Assembly (NCBI GenBank): GCA_963675925.2
Contig: CAXXIB010000006.1
Span: 62,001-126,000 of the forward strand
DNA length: 64,000 nucleotides
Direction: 5' to 3'
Source of the DNA: CAXXOK01 sp963675925
Lineage (GTDB): Bacteria; Bacillota; Clostridia; Christensenellales; Aristaeellaceae
Shown: one piece after another, positions 1-7,894 of the stretch
Position numbering within the stretch: position 1 is the first letter of the stretch
Layout: each line of letters starts with the position of its first letter
Translations under genes and position numbers: made by a program
Notes under the pieces: generated by a model
The model's input: only the letters and a program-made list of their open reading frames with translations
The model's database searches: none
What the model was told of the DNA's origin: nothing

Positions 1-636
1 GGATTTATAGCCGCGGGCTTTAGCCAGCGTCTCGTAAATGCCATCTGCGTTAATAAAAATTATGGGTTTAATCTGTAGCAGGCTGCCCATCACGCCCTCC
101 ACCAGACCGATGCGGCCGCCCTTGCGCAAATATTCAAGTGTGCGGATAACAAACATGCCCAGCTGGTTGCTGCGCAGTTTCAGCGCGGCGTCCACCGCAG
201 CATCGGGATCAGCGCCGGCTTCCAGCGCTTTGGCGGCGGCAAGCACCATGGTGCCAAGGCCCATGGACAGCGTTTTGGAATCGACCACGCGGATATTCAG
301 CTTGTACTTATATTCTTCCGACAGGATACGAACCATGTTCCAGGTGCCGCTCATTGCCGCAGAAATGCAGATATAGATAACGTCGGTATACCCCTCTTCA
401 ATCAGCTGGGCATAGGCGCTATGAATATCTTCGGGATGGGGGAGACTGGTTTTGGGCAGCTCCTGATCCATCATTTCGTAAATCTGATTTTCACTGAGGT
501 CGACCCGGTCTCTGTATTCCGCATTTTTACAAACAATCCTCAGCGGGATCATGCGGATATTATACTGCGAAAGTAGTGCGTCGCTAAGATCGGAGGCTGA
601 GTCCGTTATTAGCGCGGTTTTCACGTGATTATTCAA
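1..636 (-). CDS. DegV family protein (FakB-like fatty-acid-binding protein), C-terminus cut off by window edge
   Basis: The reverse strand reads a DegV-type N-terminus (KTALITDSASDL), then a mid-protein SAAMSGTWNM segment like the lipid-contacting S-GT motif of the family, and GLVEGVMGSLLQIKPI further on. Family members bind a fatty acid and, as FakB, present it to the kinase FakA for incorporation into phospholipid; no fakA is in view. About 212 codons are present of a usual 280 or so; the rest lies left of position 1. No ATG fits: a TTG at 636 sits about 11 nt after an AAAGGA ribosome site, while a GTG at 624 gives the more usual N-terminus, so the start is uncertain by four codons. The family call is confident, the ligand is not known. 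Confidence 0.85.
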   Translation of the reverse strand, partial: MNNHVKTALITDSASDLSDALLSQYNIRMIPLRIVCKNAEYRDRVDLSENQIYEMMDQELPKTSLPHPEDIHSAYAQLIEEGYTDVIYICISAAMSGTWNMVRILSEEYKYKLNIRVVDSKTLSMGLGTMVLAAAKALEAGADPDAAVDAALKLRSNQLGMFVIRTLEYLRKGGRIGLVEGVMGSLLQIKPIIFINADGIYETLAKARGYKS

Positions 637-682
637 AAAAAAATCATCCTTTCGGGTATGTAAAGGCAGTTATTTCATACCT

Positions 683-711
683 ATTATACCATAAGATATA
701 CGGGATAACGA
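683..711 (-). promoter_or_regulatory. Extended -10 promoter for the degV-like gene
   Basis: On the reverse strand there is a perfect TATAAT preceded by TG at the extended position (TGGTATAAT). The -35 region 17 bp upstream (TCGTTA) is weak, as is usual for extended -10 promoters. It lies about 45 bp upstream of the degV-like start. Confidence 0.6.
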
Positions 712-846
712 GGAGAACTGCGAATATATTGTAAATATGAGATGTTTGCCAATGCGTTGCCGGTGCTGATGGATGAACCGTCCCTATTTACATGGGCAAG
801 CAGCTATGATACATTGATGAAAACACTGCACATGGGAGGAATTCAA

Positions 847-1425
847 ATGAGTGTGAAACAGGCAATCGAAGCTCGCAGGAGCATCAGACGCTTTAAACCG
901 GACGCGCTCCCGCGCGAAGTGATAGAACAAATTCTGGACGCGGCAAGGCTTGCGCCATCGGGCAAGAACAACCAGCCCTGGCAGTTTGTGGTGGTGCAGG
1001 GAGACCAGCGTGAAGCGATGGCTACCAGCCTGCAAGCAGGGCTGAAATCCGTAAAGGAGCAGGGAATACCGACCGGCAGCGCGGAATATACCTTCCGCAT
1101 CATGAAGGATGCCCCGGCAACGGTGTTTGTGTTCAACCCCAACGATACCGACCCCTGGGCCGAGCGCACCGTACCTGAAACTATGTTTCGCATTGTCGAT
1201 ACGCAATCGGTCGGCGGGGCAATCATGAGCATGCTGCTGCGCGCGCAGGAACTGGGCGTGGGCTCGCTTTGGATTTGCGATACCCTGGTGGCCTATCGTG
1301 AGCTTTGCCAGTGGCTTGGGCGGGACAGTTTGCTTGTAGCCGCCGTTGCACTGGGCTATCCGGATGAAGCGCCTGCGGCCAGACCGCGCCATCAGCTGGA
1401 TGAACTGGTCGAGTGGCGCGGCTAA
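847..1425 (+). CDS. Nitroreductase family FMN oxidoreductase
   Basis: A 192-residue protein of normal length for the nitroreductase family, which use FMN and NAD(P)H to reduce nitro groups, quinones or flavins. The FMN-contacting N-terminal arginine cluster (ARRSIRRF), the APSGKNNQPWQF motif at about residues 35-46 and a C-terminal ALGYPDE segment are typical. The ATG at 847 is chosen because GGGAGGA lies 6 nt upstream; an in-frame ATG at 742 has no ribosome site and would add 35 unlikely residues. It is followed 46 bp later by uppP on the same strand. The substrate cannot be inferred. Confidence 0.9.
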   Translation: MSVKQAIEARRSIRRFKPDALPREVIEQILDAARLAPSGKNNQPWQFVVVQGDQREAMATSLQAGLKSVKEQGIPTGSAEYTFRIMKDAPATVFVFNPNDTDPWAERTVPETMFRIVDTQSVGGAIMSMLLRAQELGVGSLWICDTLVAYRELCQWLGRDSLLVAAVALGYPDEAPAARPRHQLDELVEWRG

Positions 1426-1471
1426 GGTATCTATCAAAATACCATACCCGCAAGGGTAAGGAGGACTGTTT

Positions 1472-2281
1472 ATGAGTATCATTAAAGCATCTGTATTGGG
1501 TATCGTGCAGGGCTTGGCGGAGTTCTTACCCATCTCGTCCAGCGGACATCTGAACCTGCTGGAGATTCTGATGAACGTGCAGATGGAGCAGCAGCTGTTA
1601 TTCAATATCCTGCTGCATGTCGGCACGCTGGTCGCGGTACTGGTGGTATTCTGGCGCGAGTGGCTGCACATGATTTTACACCCGATCAAGGATAAGACGC
1701 TGTTACTGCTTGTAATTGCATCGCTGCCTGCGTTGGCGGCCAAGCTGCTGCTTGGCGACAAGCTGGACGAACTGATCACCGGCAGCGCGCTGCTTGGTAT
1801 CAGCTTCCTGTTTACGGGCTTCCTGCTTGCACTTACGCAGTGGGTATCCCAGCGCAACCAAACCATTCGCAGGGAGACCGGCGAGGTTGGCGTATTACAC
1901 GCGCTGGTTATGGGTGTGCTACAGGCGATCGGTATTCTGCCGGGTGTCAGCCGCAGCGGCTCGACCATTTTCGGCGGCGTTGCGTCGGGGCTGGACCGGA
2001 TGACCGCAGCCAAGTTCAGCTTTATGATGAGCATGCCTGCCATACTGGGCAGTTTTCTTAGCGAAGGGTACGATGCATACAAAGCCGGTACCTTGGTGCA
2101 GAGTGAGAACCTGCTGGCGTTTCTAGTTGGTATGGTGTTTGCCGCTGTCAGCGGCTATCTGGCGATACGGTTCTTTTTAAAGATTATCACCAAGGTATCG
2201 CTGCACTGGTTTGCGCTGTATGTGGTACTGCTTGGAATCGCGGTCATCTTTATGCAGGGCATCGGCTGGATTGCAGTTTGA
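1472..2281 (+). CDS. uppP: Undecaprenyl-diphosphatase UppP/BacA
   Basis: This 269-residue polytopic membrane protein dephosphorylates undecaprenyl pyrophosphate to recycle the lipid carrier for cell-wall synthesis; overproduction gives bacitracin tolerance in other bacteria. The two signature segments are present: EFLPISSSGHL near residues 17-27 and GVSRSGSTI near 156-164, which form the active site. Length is usual for the family. Start ATG follows AAGGAGGA with about 7 nt spacing. A strong terminator follows immediately. Family assignment is secure. Confidence 0.96.
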   Translation: MSIIKASVLGIVQGLAEFLPISSSGHLNLLEILMNVQMEQQLLFNILLHVGTLVAVLVVFWREWLHMILHPIKDKTLLLLVIASLPALAAKLLLGDKLDELITGSALLGISFLFTGFLLALTQWVSQRNQTIRRETGEVGVLHALVMGVLQAIGILPGVSRSGSTIFGGVASGLDRMTAAKFSFMMSMPAILGSFLSEGYDAYKAGTLVQSENLLAFLVGMVFAAVSGYLAIRFFLKIITKVSLHWFALYVVLLGIAVIFMQGIGWIAV

Positions 2282-2298
2282 GACGACCCCATCATTTA

Positions 2299-2322
2299 GG
2301 CCGGCATTCGTGCCGGCTTTTT
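2299..2322 (+). terminator. Intrinsic terminator after uppP
   Basis: A 7-bp GC stem (GCCGGCA / TGCCGGC) closes a UUCG tetraloop and is followed by five T residues. Confidence 0.9.
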
Positions 2323-2346
2323 CACTGCATGAAACGATTGTAATCA

Positions 2347-2376
2347 TTGTATATTCCCTGCCAGGCGTGTTATACT
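2347..2376 (+). promoter_or_regulatory. Probable promoter of the phosphofructokinase gene
   Basis: TATACT at 2371-2376 is a good -10. The TTGTAT 18 bp upstream is a poor -35. It lies 26 bp from the start codon and after the uppP terminator, so a promoter is needed here. Confidence 0.5.
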
Positions 2377-2402
2377 AAATAGGCAACAAAGGGGGACTGC
2401 AC

Positions 2403-3473
2403 ATGAAAAGAAGGATTGGTATTTTAACCAGCGGGGGAGATTGCCCCGGCCTGAACGCTGCAATTCGCGGTGTAGCCAGGGCGGCTTACGAGCTGTTCGA
2501 TGTTGAGATCATCGGCATTCATAACGGGTATGGCGGGCTGATTGACGGCGATTATCAGGAGATGACGCGGGAACAGTTTTCCGGCATCCTGACGCTGGGC
2601 GGAACTATTCTGGGCACCAGCCGTCAGCCGTTCCGTTCGATGACGGAAGTCAACGAAAATGGTGTGGACAAGGTTTCCGCCATGAAGAAAACGTATAAAA
2701 AACTCAAGCTTGACTGTCTGGTCACCCTGGGCGGCAACGGCACCCATCGTACGGCCAACCTGCTGTCGCAGGAAGGCTTGAACGTGATCGGGCTGCCCAA
2801 AACCATTGATAATGACATCACGGGCACCGATTACACGTTCGGTTTCCATACGGCGATGGATATCGCTACCGAGGTAATCGACCGCATTCACACCACGGCC
2901 AACAGCCACGGTCGCTGCATCGTGGTGGAGATCATGGGCAACAAAGCCGGTTGGCTGACACTGTACTCCGGCATTGCAGGCGGCGCGGATGTGATTATCA
3001 TTCCGGGAATTCCCTATGACATCGAAAAGATTGCCGAAGCGGTGAAGAAGCGTGAAGAGAGAAACAAGTTCTCCATTATCGCAGTCGCCGAAGGTGCGAT
3101 GTCGGTGGAAGAAGCCAAAATGAAGAAAAAAGAGCGCGAGGAGCTGCGCAAAGCATCGCCGTACGACAGCATCTCAAGACGCATTACCAACAAGCTGACC
3201 CAAATGATCGGGGTGGATACCCGCAACTGCGTTCCCGGGCATATTCAACGCGGTGGCAGCCCCTGCGCATTTGACCGTGTACTGGCTACACGCCTAGGGG
3301 TGCACGCGGCGGAACTGATCCGCGATGAGGTATACGGCGTGACCGTAGCCTTAAGCGGCAAAGACATTATTCACAACAAACTGGAAGACATTGCAGGCTC
3401 GCCTAAGCTGATTGAAAAGGATAACAATATCGTTTCTACGGCCAAGACTATTGACATTTGCTTTGGCGATTGA
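2403..3473 (+). CDS. 6-phosphofructokinase (PfkA superfamily, mixed ATP/PPi signature)
   Basis: This 356-residue enzyme phosphorylates fructose 6-phosphate in glycolysis. The nucleotide loop ILTSGGDCPGLNAAIRG is at residues 7-23 and the catalytic TIDND at 134-138. The donor site reads GGNGT at 110-114: glycine at the position that is Gly104 in E. coli PfkA (ATP type) but asparagine in place of Asp103. LPKTIDND has Lys133 at the position that is Lys in PPi-dependent enzymes. In the family, G104 with K124 has been seen in ATP-using enzymes, so ATP is the better guess. RBS is AAGGGGG. It is a single-gene unit between terminators. Confidence 0.9.
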   Translation: MKRRIGILTSGGDCPGLNAAIRGVARAAYELFDVEIIGIHNGYGGLIDGDYQEMTREQFSGILTLGGTILGTSRQPFRSMTEVNENGVDKVSAMKKTYKKLKLDCLVTLGGNGTHRTANLLSQEGLNVIGLPKTIDNDITGTDYTFGFHTAMDIATEVIDRIHTTANSHGRCIVVEIMGNKAGWLTLYSGIAGGADVIIIPGIPYDIEKIAEAVKKREERNKFSIIAVAEGAMSVEEAKMKKKEREELRKASPYDSISRRITNKLTQMIGVDTRNCVPGHIQRGGSPCAFDRVLATRLGVHAAELIRDEVYGVTVALSGKDIIHNKLEDIAGSPKLIEKDNNIVSTAKTIDICFGD

Positions 3474-3483
3474 CAGAATATTT

Positions 3484-3519
3484 ATAAAGCGCGTGTCAAT
3501 GCCTTGACACGCGCTTTAT
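3484..3519 (+). terminator. Long hairpin after the phosphofructokinase gene
   Basis: A perfect 16-bp inverted repeat (ATAAAGCGCGTGTCAA and complement) around a 4-nt loop starts about 10 bp after the stop codon. There is no U-run beyond the short TTTAT in the stem, so it may stabilise the 3' end or act as a weak terminator. Confidence 0.6.
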
Positions 3520-3533
3520 GCCTGTGATACACT
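3504..3533 (+). promoter_or_regulatory. Candidate tRNA promoter inside the hairpin arm
   Basis: A perfect TTGACA at 3504-3509 forms part of the right arm of the preceding hairpin. TACACT follows after 18 bp and would place the start about 20 nt before the tRNA. Confidence 0.5.
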
Positions 3534-3558
3534 ACATCTCGCGTTCAAATTATATTGC

Positions 3559-3635
3559 CTGGGTGTGGCGCAGTTTGGTAGCGTGCTTGAATGGGGTTCA
3601 AGAGGCCGAAGGTTCGAATCCTTTCACCCAGACCA
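3559..3635 (+). tRNA. tRNA-Pro (anticodon GGG)
   Basis: A complete 77-nt cloverleaf with encoded CCA can be folded. The acceptor stem is CTGGGTG / CACCCAG with C1-G72 typical of proline tRNA. The anticodon stem CTTGA/TCAAG encloses the loop ATGGGGT, giving anticodon GGG at 3593-3595, which reads CCC and CCU. The T arm has GGTTCGAATCC. A terminator follows directly, so it is a solitary tRNA gene. Confidence 0.95.
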
Positions 3636-3637
3636 CT

Positions 3638-3667
3638 AAAAAGTCCCGACTATTCGGGACTTTTTTT
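3638..3667 (+). terminator. Terminator after tRNA-Pro
   Basis: AAAAAGTCCCGA and its complement flank a 4-nt loop and end in seven T residues. Near-identical hairpins occur at 5024-5052 and 9827-9853. The A/T flanks make it usable from both strands. Confidence 0.92.
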
Positions 3668-3783
3668 CGTATGTGCATTTGTGCTATTTTCTGAAACCTA
3701 GTAGGGAGCCAGCAAATTGGTCAAAGCAATACGTGGGAGCACTGCGCTTGCCTAAAAAATGTTCAATTCAAGCGAAGAAAGCG

Positions 3784-4890
3784 TTACCTAGGATTGGTGG
3801 CTATGGGGCCTAACAGCGCAGGGGCAAGCGTAATGCCATTGAGTAGTTCTTGCACCAGTTTCTTGACCGATACGATGTGCTCGATGCGGTAAGCATTGCT
3901 TCCGACAAAAATCAGGCCTTCGTCTACGTTACCCTGGACCGCGTTGATCAGGGCCTGGGATATGCAGTAGGGCGCAATTTTGGGATTGCAGCCACGCAGG
4001 CACTGTGAACACCCCAGGATCGTTTGGCCGACCTCGTTGAGCTTTTGAATAAAGTGGTTGTTGAGTGCACGTCCGGGCATGCCGACCGGGCTTTGAATGA
4101 TGACGATATCCTCTGCATTTGCAGCGATATAGGCTTGCTTGTATTTTAGGTCTGCATCGCATTCATCGGTTGCGGTAAAGCGTGTTGCCATCTGTACACC
4201 GGCAGCGCCGGATTGCAGGCAACGGGCGATATCCGTTCCGGTGTAAATGCCACCGGCCGCAATGACGGGGATTTTTTTCTTCAATCGATCGCCAAACTCG
4301 CTGATTGCGTCCACCACATCCCTGACAATATCCAGAACGGGCGGCTTATTTCCACCGGTGAGAACATCCCGGGAATAGCCCAGATGCCCACCGGCCTCCG
4401 TACCTTCCACGATAATCATATCCGGTACGCGCTGGTAATGCGTTTCCCAGTAGTGAGATATCAAGCGTGCGGCCTTTCCGGAGGAAACGATAGGCACAAT
4501 ACGGGTACGTAAATCTTTCACGAATTCCGGCAGCTTTAGGGGCAGGCCTGCGCCGGATACAATCAAATCGATGCCTTCCTCGACGGCGGCACGAACCATT
4601 TCGCTGTAATGGTTCATAGCCACCATAAGGTTTACGCCGATAATGCCTTTCGGCGCTAATTTCCGCGCTTGTTGGATGTGGGTTTTTAAGGCGCGCAGGT
4701 TGGCCGCCAGCGGGTTGCTAGAAAAATCCGGTTCCTCGTATCCGATGTTGACACCGGCGATCACGCCCACGCCGCCTTCATTGGCAACAGCTGCCGCCAG
4801 TTTCGGGCCGGATACACCTATCCCCATAGCGCCCTGTATGATGGGAATTTCAGAAATCAGTCCGCCTATGTTGAGCTTGGGTATTTTCAT
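3784..4890 (-). CDS. Nitronate monooxygenase / FabK-like FMN TIM-barrel oxidoreductase with C-terminal cysteine motif
   Basis: A 368-residue protein of the 2-nitropropane dioxygenase/FabK superfamily. It shows the FMN-site motif IVEGTEAGGHLGY around the middle, an N-terminal IIQGAMGIGVSG segment and the AAGGI phosphate-binding strand. Relatives oxidise nitronates or reduce enoyl-ACP; sequence alone does not separate these. The C-terminal part carries CSQCLRGCNPKIAPYC, a C-x2-C-x3-C-x7-C cluster not needed for the basic fold and possibly a metal or Fe-S site. ATG at 4890 is chosen because TGAGGT lies 6-7 nt upstream; a TTG at 4902 lacks one. It is transcribed separately from the nqr operon, whose terminator lies upstream. 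Confidence 0.82.
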   Translation of the reverse strand: MKIPKLNIGGLISEIPIIQGAMGIGVSGPKLAAAVANEGGVGVIAGVNIGYEEPDFSSNPLAANLRALKTHIQQARKLAPKGIIGVNLMVAMNHYSEMVRAAVEEGIDLIVSGAGLPLKLPEFVKDLRTRIVPIVSSGKAARLISHYWETHYQRVPDMIIVEGTEAGGHLGYSRDVLTGGNKPPVLDIVRDVVDAISEFGDRLKKKIPVIAAGGIYTGTDIARCLQSGAAGVQMATRFTATDECDADLKYKQAYIAANAEDIVIIQSPVGMPGRALNNHFIQKLNEVGQTILGCSQCLRGCNPKIAPYCISQALINAVQGNVDEGLIFVGSNAYRIEHIVSVKKLVQELLNGITLAPALLGPIATNPR

Positions 4891-5023
4891 AATAAACCTC
4901 AAATCAGTTCAGGCAAAAGTAAACACCTGATTTGGCAAGTATACCATGAATGACACCCCCTTGCCTTTCACTGGAAGACGCATATGTAACAAAAACTGCA
5001 TAGGTATTGTTTTTTTTGTATAA

Positions 5024-5052
5024 TAAAAAGCCCCGAAATATCGGGACTTTTC
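5024..5052 (-). terminator. Terminator of the nqr operon
   Basis: Read on the reverse strand, AAAAGTCCCGA and TCGGGGCTTTT form a stem (one mismatch) ending in a T-rich tract, 19 bp after the last gene of the operon. Confidence 0.85.
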
Positions 5053-5070
5053 TCATGGTTTAAGCACGCG

Positions 5071-5529
5071 TTAGATCATATCCAGGAACCTTGCAAGTTC
5101 GGCAGGGTCAAGGCGATAGGTGCTTCCATATCCTTCAAAAAACCCGTGATCCCGAATCATATGGATGTTCAGGTCCGTCCAGCGTATCATGATGCCGGTA
5201 TCAAGCCGCCGGACGCGGGTCTGGCGTTTGTTGGCCTTCGCGCTGTCCTTAAACGGGCAGGGGATTTCACCCTTATACTCTTCAACTTCAATCTCGAAGT
5301 GTGTATCCAGCGTTTCCGGTCGCCCCAGGCCCTGCATGCCAACATCGGTCAGCGCTTGCATCTTATCGGCCAGCGCTTCCTGCGTGATTCCCAGCTGCTG
5401 CAGCGCTTTACGATCGCTATGGATAATATCGACTAGTTTTCGGCTGTCCTTGCCAATGAAGCCGTGCCCCGACAATGCTCCGGGCATCATGTTGTTTTGA
5501 ATTTGCTCCAGTTCTGGGCTCTGTTTCAT
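5071..5529 (-). CDS. Uncharacterised 152-residue protein, last gene of the nqr operon
   Basis: I do not recognise this family. The protein is soluble, with no signal peptide or membrane segment. It has a helical acidic N-terminal half, a central EEYKGEIPCPFKDSAK segment, a basic RQTRVRRLDTG stretch and a C-terminal WTDLNIHMIRDHGFFEGYGS with two His and conserved-looking aromatic residues. Its ATG has a GGAGG site and it starts only 15 bp after nqrF, before the shared terminator, so it is almost certainly made with the Nqr complex. A role in assembly, flavinylation or redox sensing of the complex is possible but is inference from position only. Confidence 0.7.
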   Translation of the reverse strand: MKQSPELEQIQNNMMPGALSGHGFIGKDSRKLVDIIHSDRKALQQLGITQEALADKMQALTDVGMQGLGRPETLDTHFEIEVEEYKGEIPCPFKDSAKANKRQTRVRRLDTGIMIRWTDLNIHMIRDHGFFEGYGSTYRLDPAELARFLDMI

Positions 5530-5544
5530 GCTCCGGCCTCCTAG

Positions 5545-6642
5545 CTAAAATTTGTCGTAGAAGATTCTGTCTTCCTTCAGGCTCTTCTTGCTTAGCACAC
5601 TCAGGCAGGCGTTAATCATGCCGGGGCTGCCGCACAGATAGCCTTCCATCTCCGATGCATCCTCAATATAGCGGTCAACGACCTCGGTAATCAAGCCGAC
5701 ATCGCCATCCCAGTTGTCTTCCGGTGCAGGCTTGGATAAGGCCGGGATGAAGCGCAGGTTTTCATGCTGCTTAGCTAAATCATGGAAGAAATCCAGATAG
5801 TACAGGTCTTTCTTGGTGACGGCACCAAAGAAGAAGTTCATTTTAGTGTCGAGTTTCTTTTCAAGCACATCCAGGATGATCGATTTCATCGGTGCAAGCC
5901 CTGAGCCACCGGCGATCATGATGATTTCGCTGCACTCGCCACGCAGATAGAAATCGCCATAGGGACCGCTGATTTTCACCTGATCCCCTTCCGATAGCTG
6001 GGTATGGGCGTATGTTGTGCAAATGCCATCGGGCACCAGGCGGATAATGAGCTCAATGGTTTGATGGTCCGATGGGTTGCTTGCGATGGAGTAAGCGCGG
6101 TAGACGCTTTCTTTGATCTTGCCATAGGGCTTGGTATAAAACTGCATGTACTGCCCGGCCTTGAACTGAACCGCTTCTCCTGCGGGAAGTTTGAGGCTGA
6201 ACCCTTTGATATCGTGCGTCAGCTGCGTAATGGACGCGATATCGGTCATATACTCTTTAATATTAAAGAGTTCTTCCGGGATCAGGATTTGAATATTGTT
6301 TTTCACCTTGACCTGGCAGGATAAGCGGAAGTTATTCTTGCGCTCATCGTCGCTCAAATAGGGCTCTTCCGTTGGCAGCAGGGGGCCTGCGCCCTCTAGC
6401 ACCTGCACCTTACATAACCCGCAGGTCGCTTTACCGCCGCAAGCTGAGGGGATGAATATTTTGTTTGACGCAAGCAGTGAAAGCAGAGAAGAACCGCCCT
6501 CTACTTTAAGCACTTTATCGCCGTGATTGATATCAATTTCGCATTCGCCATAATTGTTGAAGAAGTATTCCGCAACAATGATAATCAATGCCAGTACAAC
6601 TGATACCGCTGTAACGCTTAATACGGTTGTCAGTATCTCCAT
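5545..6642 (-). CDS. nqrF: Na+-translocating NADH:quinone reductase subunit F
   Basis: NqrF is the NADH-oxidising subunit. One N-terminal membrane helix (about residues 4-28) is followed by a plant-type 2Fe-2S domain with SACGGKATCGLCK and a later LSCQ, giving the four cluster cysteines. Next comes a ferredoxin-reductase module with RAYSIAS (FAD), GGSGLAPMKS (NADH) and a C-terminal YLCGSPGMI. At 365 residues it is somewhat shorter than the roughly 405 of Vibrio NqrF. It follows nqrE by 19 bp in the minus-strand operon. The Fe-S plus FAD architecture is specific to Nqr; Rnf complexes use RnfB and RnfC instead. Confidence 0.93.
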   Translation of the reverse strand: MEILTTVLSVTAVSVVLALIIIVAEYFFNNYGECEIDINHGDKVLKVEGGSSLLSLLASNKIFIPSACGGKATCGLCKVQVLEGAGPLLPTEEPYLSDDERKNNFRLSCQVKVKNNIQILIPEELFNIKEYMTDIASITQLTHDIKGFSLKLPAGEAVQFKAGQYMQFYTKPYGKIKESVYRAYSIASNPSDHQTIELIIRLVPDGICTTYAHTQLSEGDQVKISGPYGDFYLRGECSEIIMIAGGSGLAPMKSIILDVLEKKLDTKMNFFFGAVTKKDLYYLDFFHDLAKQHENLRFIPALSKPAPEDNWDGDVGLITEVVDRYIEDASEMEGYLCGSPGMINACLSVLSKKSLKEDRIFYDKF

Positions 6643-6661
6643 AGTTGCTGCTCCCTCACAA

Positions 6662-7255
6662 TCAAGTTATTGAGAAAATGCCGGAAAAGCCGATAAAGGC
6701 CAGGGCCATAATGCCCGTGATGATAAAGGCAATCCCCGGCCCTTCAAGCCCTTTAGGCAGTTTGGTTTTGCCCATTTTTTCGCGAATAGCAGCCAGTGCG
6801 CTGATCGCCAGCCACCAGCCAATGCCGCTGCCCAAACCAAAGAGCATGGACTGTATAAAACTGTAGTCCCGGATGACCATAAACAGCGTAGTACCCAGTA
6901 TGGCGCAGTTCACCGTAATCAGTGGTAAAAAGATGCCAAGTTTGACATACAGGTCCGGCAGCAGCCTGTCCATAGCCATTTCAATGATCTGCACCGAGGC
7001 CGCAATGATCATGATAAACAGAATATATTGCAGGTACTCTAGTCCCAAGGGGACGATAATCAGCTTATAGACCCAGTAGTTAATCAATGTGGTAAAAACC
7101 ATAACCAGGGTAACGGATTTCCCAAGGCTGGAAGCCGTTTTGTACTCACCCGAAATCGAGATATAGGAGCACATGCCAAGAAAATTCGACAGTATCATGT
7201 TGCTGGTCAATATGGATGCGAAAAATATGATCAACGGATTGACTGTGATTGTCAT
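6662..7255 (-). CDS. nqrE: Na+-translocating NADH:quinone reductase subunit E
   Basis: A 197-residue, six-helix membrane subunit of the NqrDE/RnfAE core. The Nqr-type signatures LGIFLPLITVNCAI and RDYSFIQSMLFGLGSGIGW, plus IREKMG, favour NqrE over RnfA. In Vibrio the NqrD/NqrE pair holds an Fe-S centre between half-helices, using cysteines such as the ones in FLGMCSY and TVNCAI seen here. The ATG at 7255 gives the usual N-terminus and has AAAGGAT about 11 nt upstream; a TTG at 7276 overlaps that site. It is 24 bp downstream of nqrD. Confidence 0.93.
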   Translation of the reverse strand: MTITVNPLIIFFASILTSNMILSNFLGMCSYISISGEYKTASSLGKSVTLVMVFTTLINYWVYKLIIVPLGLEYLQYILFIMIIAASVQIIEMAMDRLLPDLYVKLGIFLPLITVNCAILGTTLFMVIRDYSFIQSMLFGLGSGIGWWLAISALAAIREKMGKTKLPKGLEGPGIAFIITGIMALAFIGFSGIFSIT

Positions 7256-7279
7256 TGCTGTACCAGATCCTTTCAAAGT

Positions 7280-7894
7280 CTATTTAGCGTTTTTGCTCTT
7301 CCTGCGGTCAAGGACGTTCGAAGTAACCCAAATCAGGATGCCGATCAGGAAGAAAGCGGCCGGCGGCATAACCATAATCGTCCAGGTTTCAAACCCGATG
7401 AAATTCACATTGAAACCGAAGATGGTGCCAAAGCCCAAAAACTCTCGAAACAACGCTATGGTCAGCAGTACAAGCGTGTAGCCGATGCCTGCAAAAAAAC
7501 CATCCAGCATGGAAATAAGCGGCGGGTTTTTCTGTGCATACGCTTCTGCGCGGCCCATGATAATACAGTTTGTGATGATTAAGCCGACATAGGGCCCCAG
7601 CGCTTTGCTGATATCCGTCATATTCGCTTTCAGATAAATATCAACCAAAATGACATACGCAGCGATGATCAGCGTTTGAACGATCATTCTCACCCTGCGT
7701 GGTATGGCGTTGCGAAGCAGCGATATCGTCAAGCTGGACAGCGCCGTAACAAAGGTCAGGCCCAGCCCCATCACCAGGGAGTTGACCATCAGGTTGGTTA
7801 CAGCAAGGCTGGAACATATCCCAAGTATCATGCGCAGAACCTGGTTTTCTTTCCAAACATTTCTGGATATGACATCCCTTACTTTCTCAGTCAT
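7280..7894 (-). CDS. nqrD: Na+-translocating NADH:quinone reductase subunit D
   Basis: A 204-residue, six-helix partner of NqrE. LGICSSLAVTN near the N-terminus and VGLIITNCIIMGRAEAYA in the middle are the conserved cysteine-bearing half-helix segments of NqrD, and ALFREFLGFGTIFG follows. It starts with ATG after GGAGGTGA and overlaps the 3' end of nqrC by 8 bp, indicating translational coupling. The match to NqrD rather than RnfE rests on the MGRAEA and FRE-LG segments. Confidence 0.93.
   Translation of the reverse strand: MTEKVRDVISRNVWKENQVLRMILGICSSLAVTNLMVNSLVMGLGLTFVTALSSLTISLLRNAIPRRVRMIVQTLIIAAYVILVDIYLKANMTDISKALGPYVGLIITNCIIMGRAEAYAQKNPPLISMLDGFFAGIGYTLVLLTIALFREFLGFGTIFGFNVNFIGFETWTIMVMPPAAFFLIGILIWVTSNVLDRRKSKNAK

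Noticed and set aside
784..2082. Long reverse-strand open frame (432 codons) opposite nitroreductase and uppP
   Set aside because: It is the complement of two well-recognised genes, has no ribosome site and shows no family resemblance.
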